DNA of 5,932 nt from Rhizobiaceae bacterium (GTDB taxonomy: Bacteria > Pseudomonadota > Alphaproteobacteria > Rhizobiales > Rhizobiaceae): NCBI GenBank assembly GCA_913776675.1, contig CAJYRE010000579.1:1-5932 (forward strand), read 5' to 3'. A program made the translations under genes and the position numbers. The notes below the pieces were generated by a model. It was not told the DNA's origin. It did no database searches and saw nothing but the letters and a program-made list of their open reading frames with translations. Shown here one piece after another: positions 5,317 through 5,932 of this stretch (within the stretch, counting starts at the first letter, position 1; each line of letters starts with the position of its first letter).

Positions 5317-5932
5317 ATGACGACAGTGGGTGCAGCAGTCAACTATACTGGAAATGTTGGTGGTTTGGGCCGTTCCAAACCACCCTACTCGGATGAAACA
5401 TTTCCTGGCCTGTTTGATGACGGACTTTCTGATGGGCGTGCTGTACACGCTGAAGATGCGCAAGAGTCTGCCAGCGGGCAGCCTGCGCAATATACATTCT
5501 CATTGTTGGGCAAGATTGTAACCGCTACGAATTTGGCAACAAAGCTGAAGCCCATGGATATTGCCGAGTTGCCGGAAGCTGACTATCAAACTGCAATGGA
5601 CGTGCGGTTGAAGGGCATCACGCTGTCGGAAAAGTCGCTTCAAAGTCAATATACCGACTATTCTGCGCCTGACTTTTCAAATGAACCACGTGTGCAGACC
5701 TATGCAACGGTTACTGTGGGCGGCAGGGTGGTGGCAACCATCGATAATCAAGGTGTTGTCGAGAGTTCGGATGCCGACTATCTGAGATTTAAAGCTGCTC
5801 TGTCTGAGAGCGTGAACACCACCAACGGGCCGGATTTGGCACAACGGCGTGCTGAAGAGATTGCTGCTGTTATGGGTGGCACAGTGCAAAAATCAACGAC
5901 AGCCATCACTCAAAGCCAGTTTGAGGCGCTGC
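5317..5932 (+). CDS. unrecognised protein, 3' end beyond the window
   Basis: An uninterrupted frame of 205 codons begins at the ATG at 5317 and is still open at the window edge. GGAG (5307-5310) lies 6 nt upstream of the start, inside GGGGCGGAG. I do not recognise a family. Visible features are a Gly-rich, polar N-terminus (residues 1-55, likely flexible), a mixed segment from about 58 to 125, a predicted beta hairpin VTVGGRVVATIDNQGVVES (132-150), and a helical Ala/Glu-rich stretch near 174-187 (LAQRRAEEIAAVMG). There is no Cys, no signal peptide and no membrane segment in the visible part, so it is probably soluble. It is 99 bases downstream of mbfA with no obvious promoter or terminator between, so it could be co-transcribed. 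The absence of any stop over 615 bases, with a good ribosome binding site, supports it as a real gene. Confidence 0.72.
   Translation, partial: MTTVGAAVNYTGNVGGLGRSKPPYSDETFPGLFDDGLSDGRAVHAEDAQESASGQPAQYTFSLLGKIVTATNLATKLKPMDIAELPEADYQTAMDVRLKGITLSEKSLQSQYTDYSAPDFSNEPRVQTYATVTVGGRVVATIDNQGVVESSDADYLRFKAALSESVNTTNGPDLAQRRAEEIAAVMGGTVQKSTTAITQSQFEAL

Noticed and set aside
5111..5521. Small frames on both strands around the start of the last gene
   Set aside because: They are short, overlap mbfA or the open frame from 5317, and lack ribosome binding sites or motifs.

Overview
The window looks like chromosomal DNA of an alphaproteobacterium of the Rhizobiales, and a Brucellaceae-type organism (Brucella/Ochrobactrum group) is my best guess. 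The grounds are a TIGR02300-type acidic protein beside cmk-rpsA, a six-domain ribosomal protein S1 of 566 residues, an MbfA-type membrane ferritin behind an Irr-box-like palindrome, and a dispersed hairpin repeat of a kind I associate with Brucella and Ochrobactrum intergenic regions. The genus is inferred, not proven.

Layout, left to right. A tRNA-Ala(GGC) gene lies on the minus strand at 51-126, with a candidate promoter at 192-220. Next to it is the strong terminator (224-262) of a small acidic TIGR02300-family gene, also on the minus strand, which I start at a GTG at 674. A 289-base divergent gap follows (675-963). It holds a hairpin repeat (738-788) and otherwise nothing I recognise; in related genomes I would expect aroA here. 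On the plus strand come cmk (964-1629, GTG start) and, after a 153-base leader rich in stem-loops, rpsA (1783-3483). The first rpsA terminator is one half of a roughly 104-base MITE-like element (3491-3594), and a second terminator (3612-3642) separates rpsA from the next, convergent gene.

The right half is an iron/heme module. A group III truncated hemoglobin (minus strand, 3647-4072) is divergent from mbfA (4234-5217), a ferritin-like di-iron domain fused to a five-helix VIT1-like membrane domain. A perfect 17-bp palindrome (4201-4217) just before the mbfA ribosome binding site matches the iron control element bound by Irr. The last gene (5317 to the window edge) is an open, unrecognised reading frame of at least 205 codons.

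The genes fall into two functional groups: translation and nucleotide supply (tRNA-Ala, cmk, rpsA), with strongly biased codons in rpsA, and iron homeostasis/stress (globin, mbfA). I see no phage, transposase, CRISPR array or obvious new defence system. The least described items are the structured repeat pair, the rpsA leader, the aroA-less gap and the partial unknown protein.
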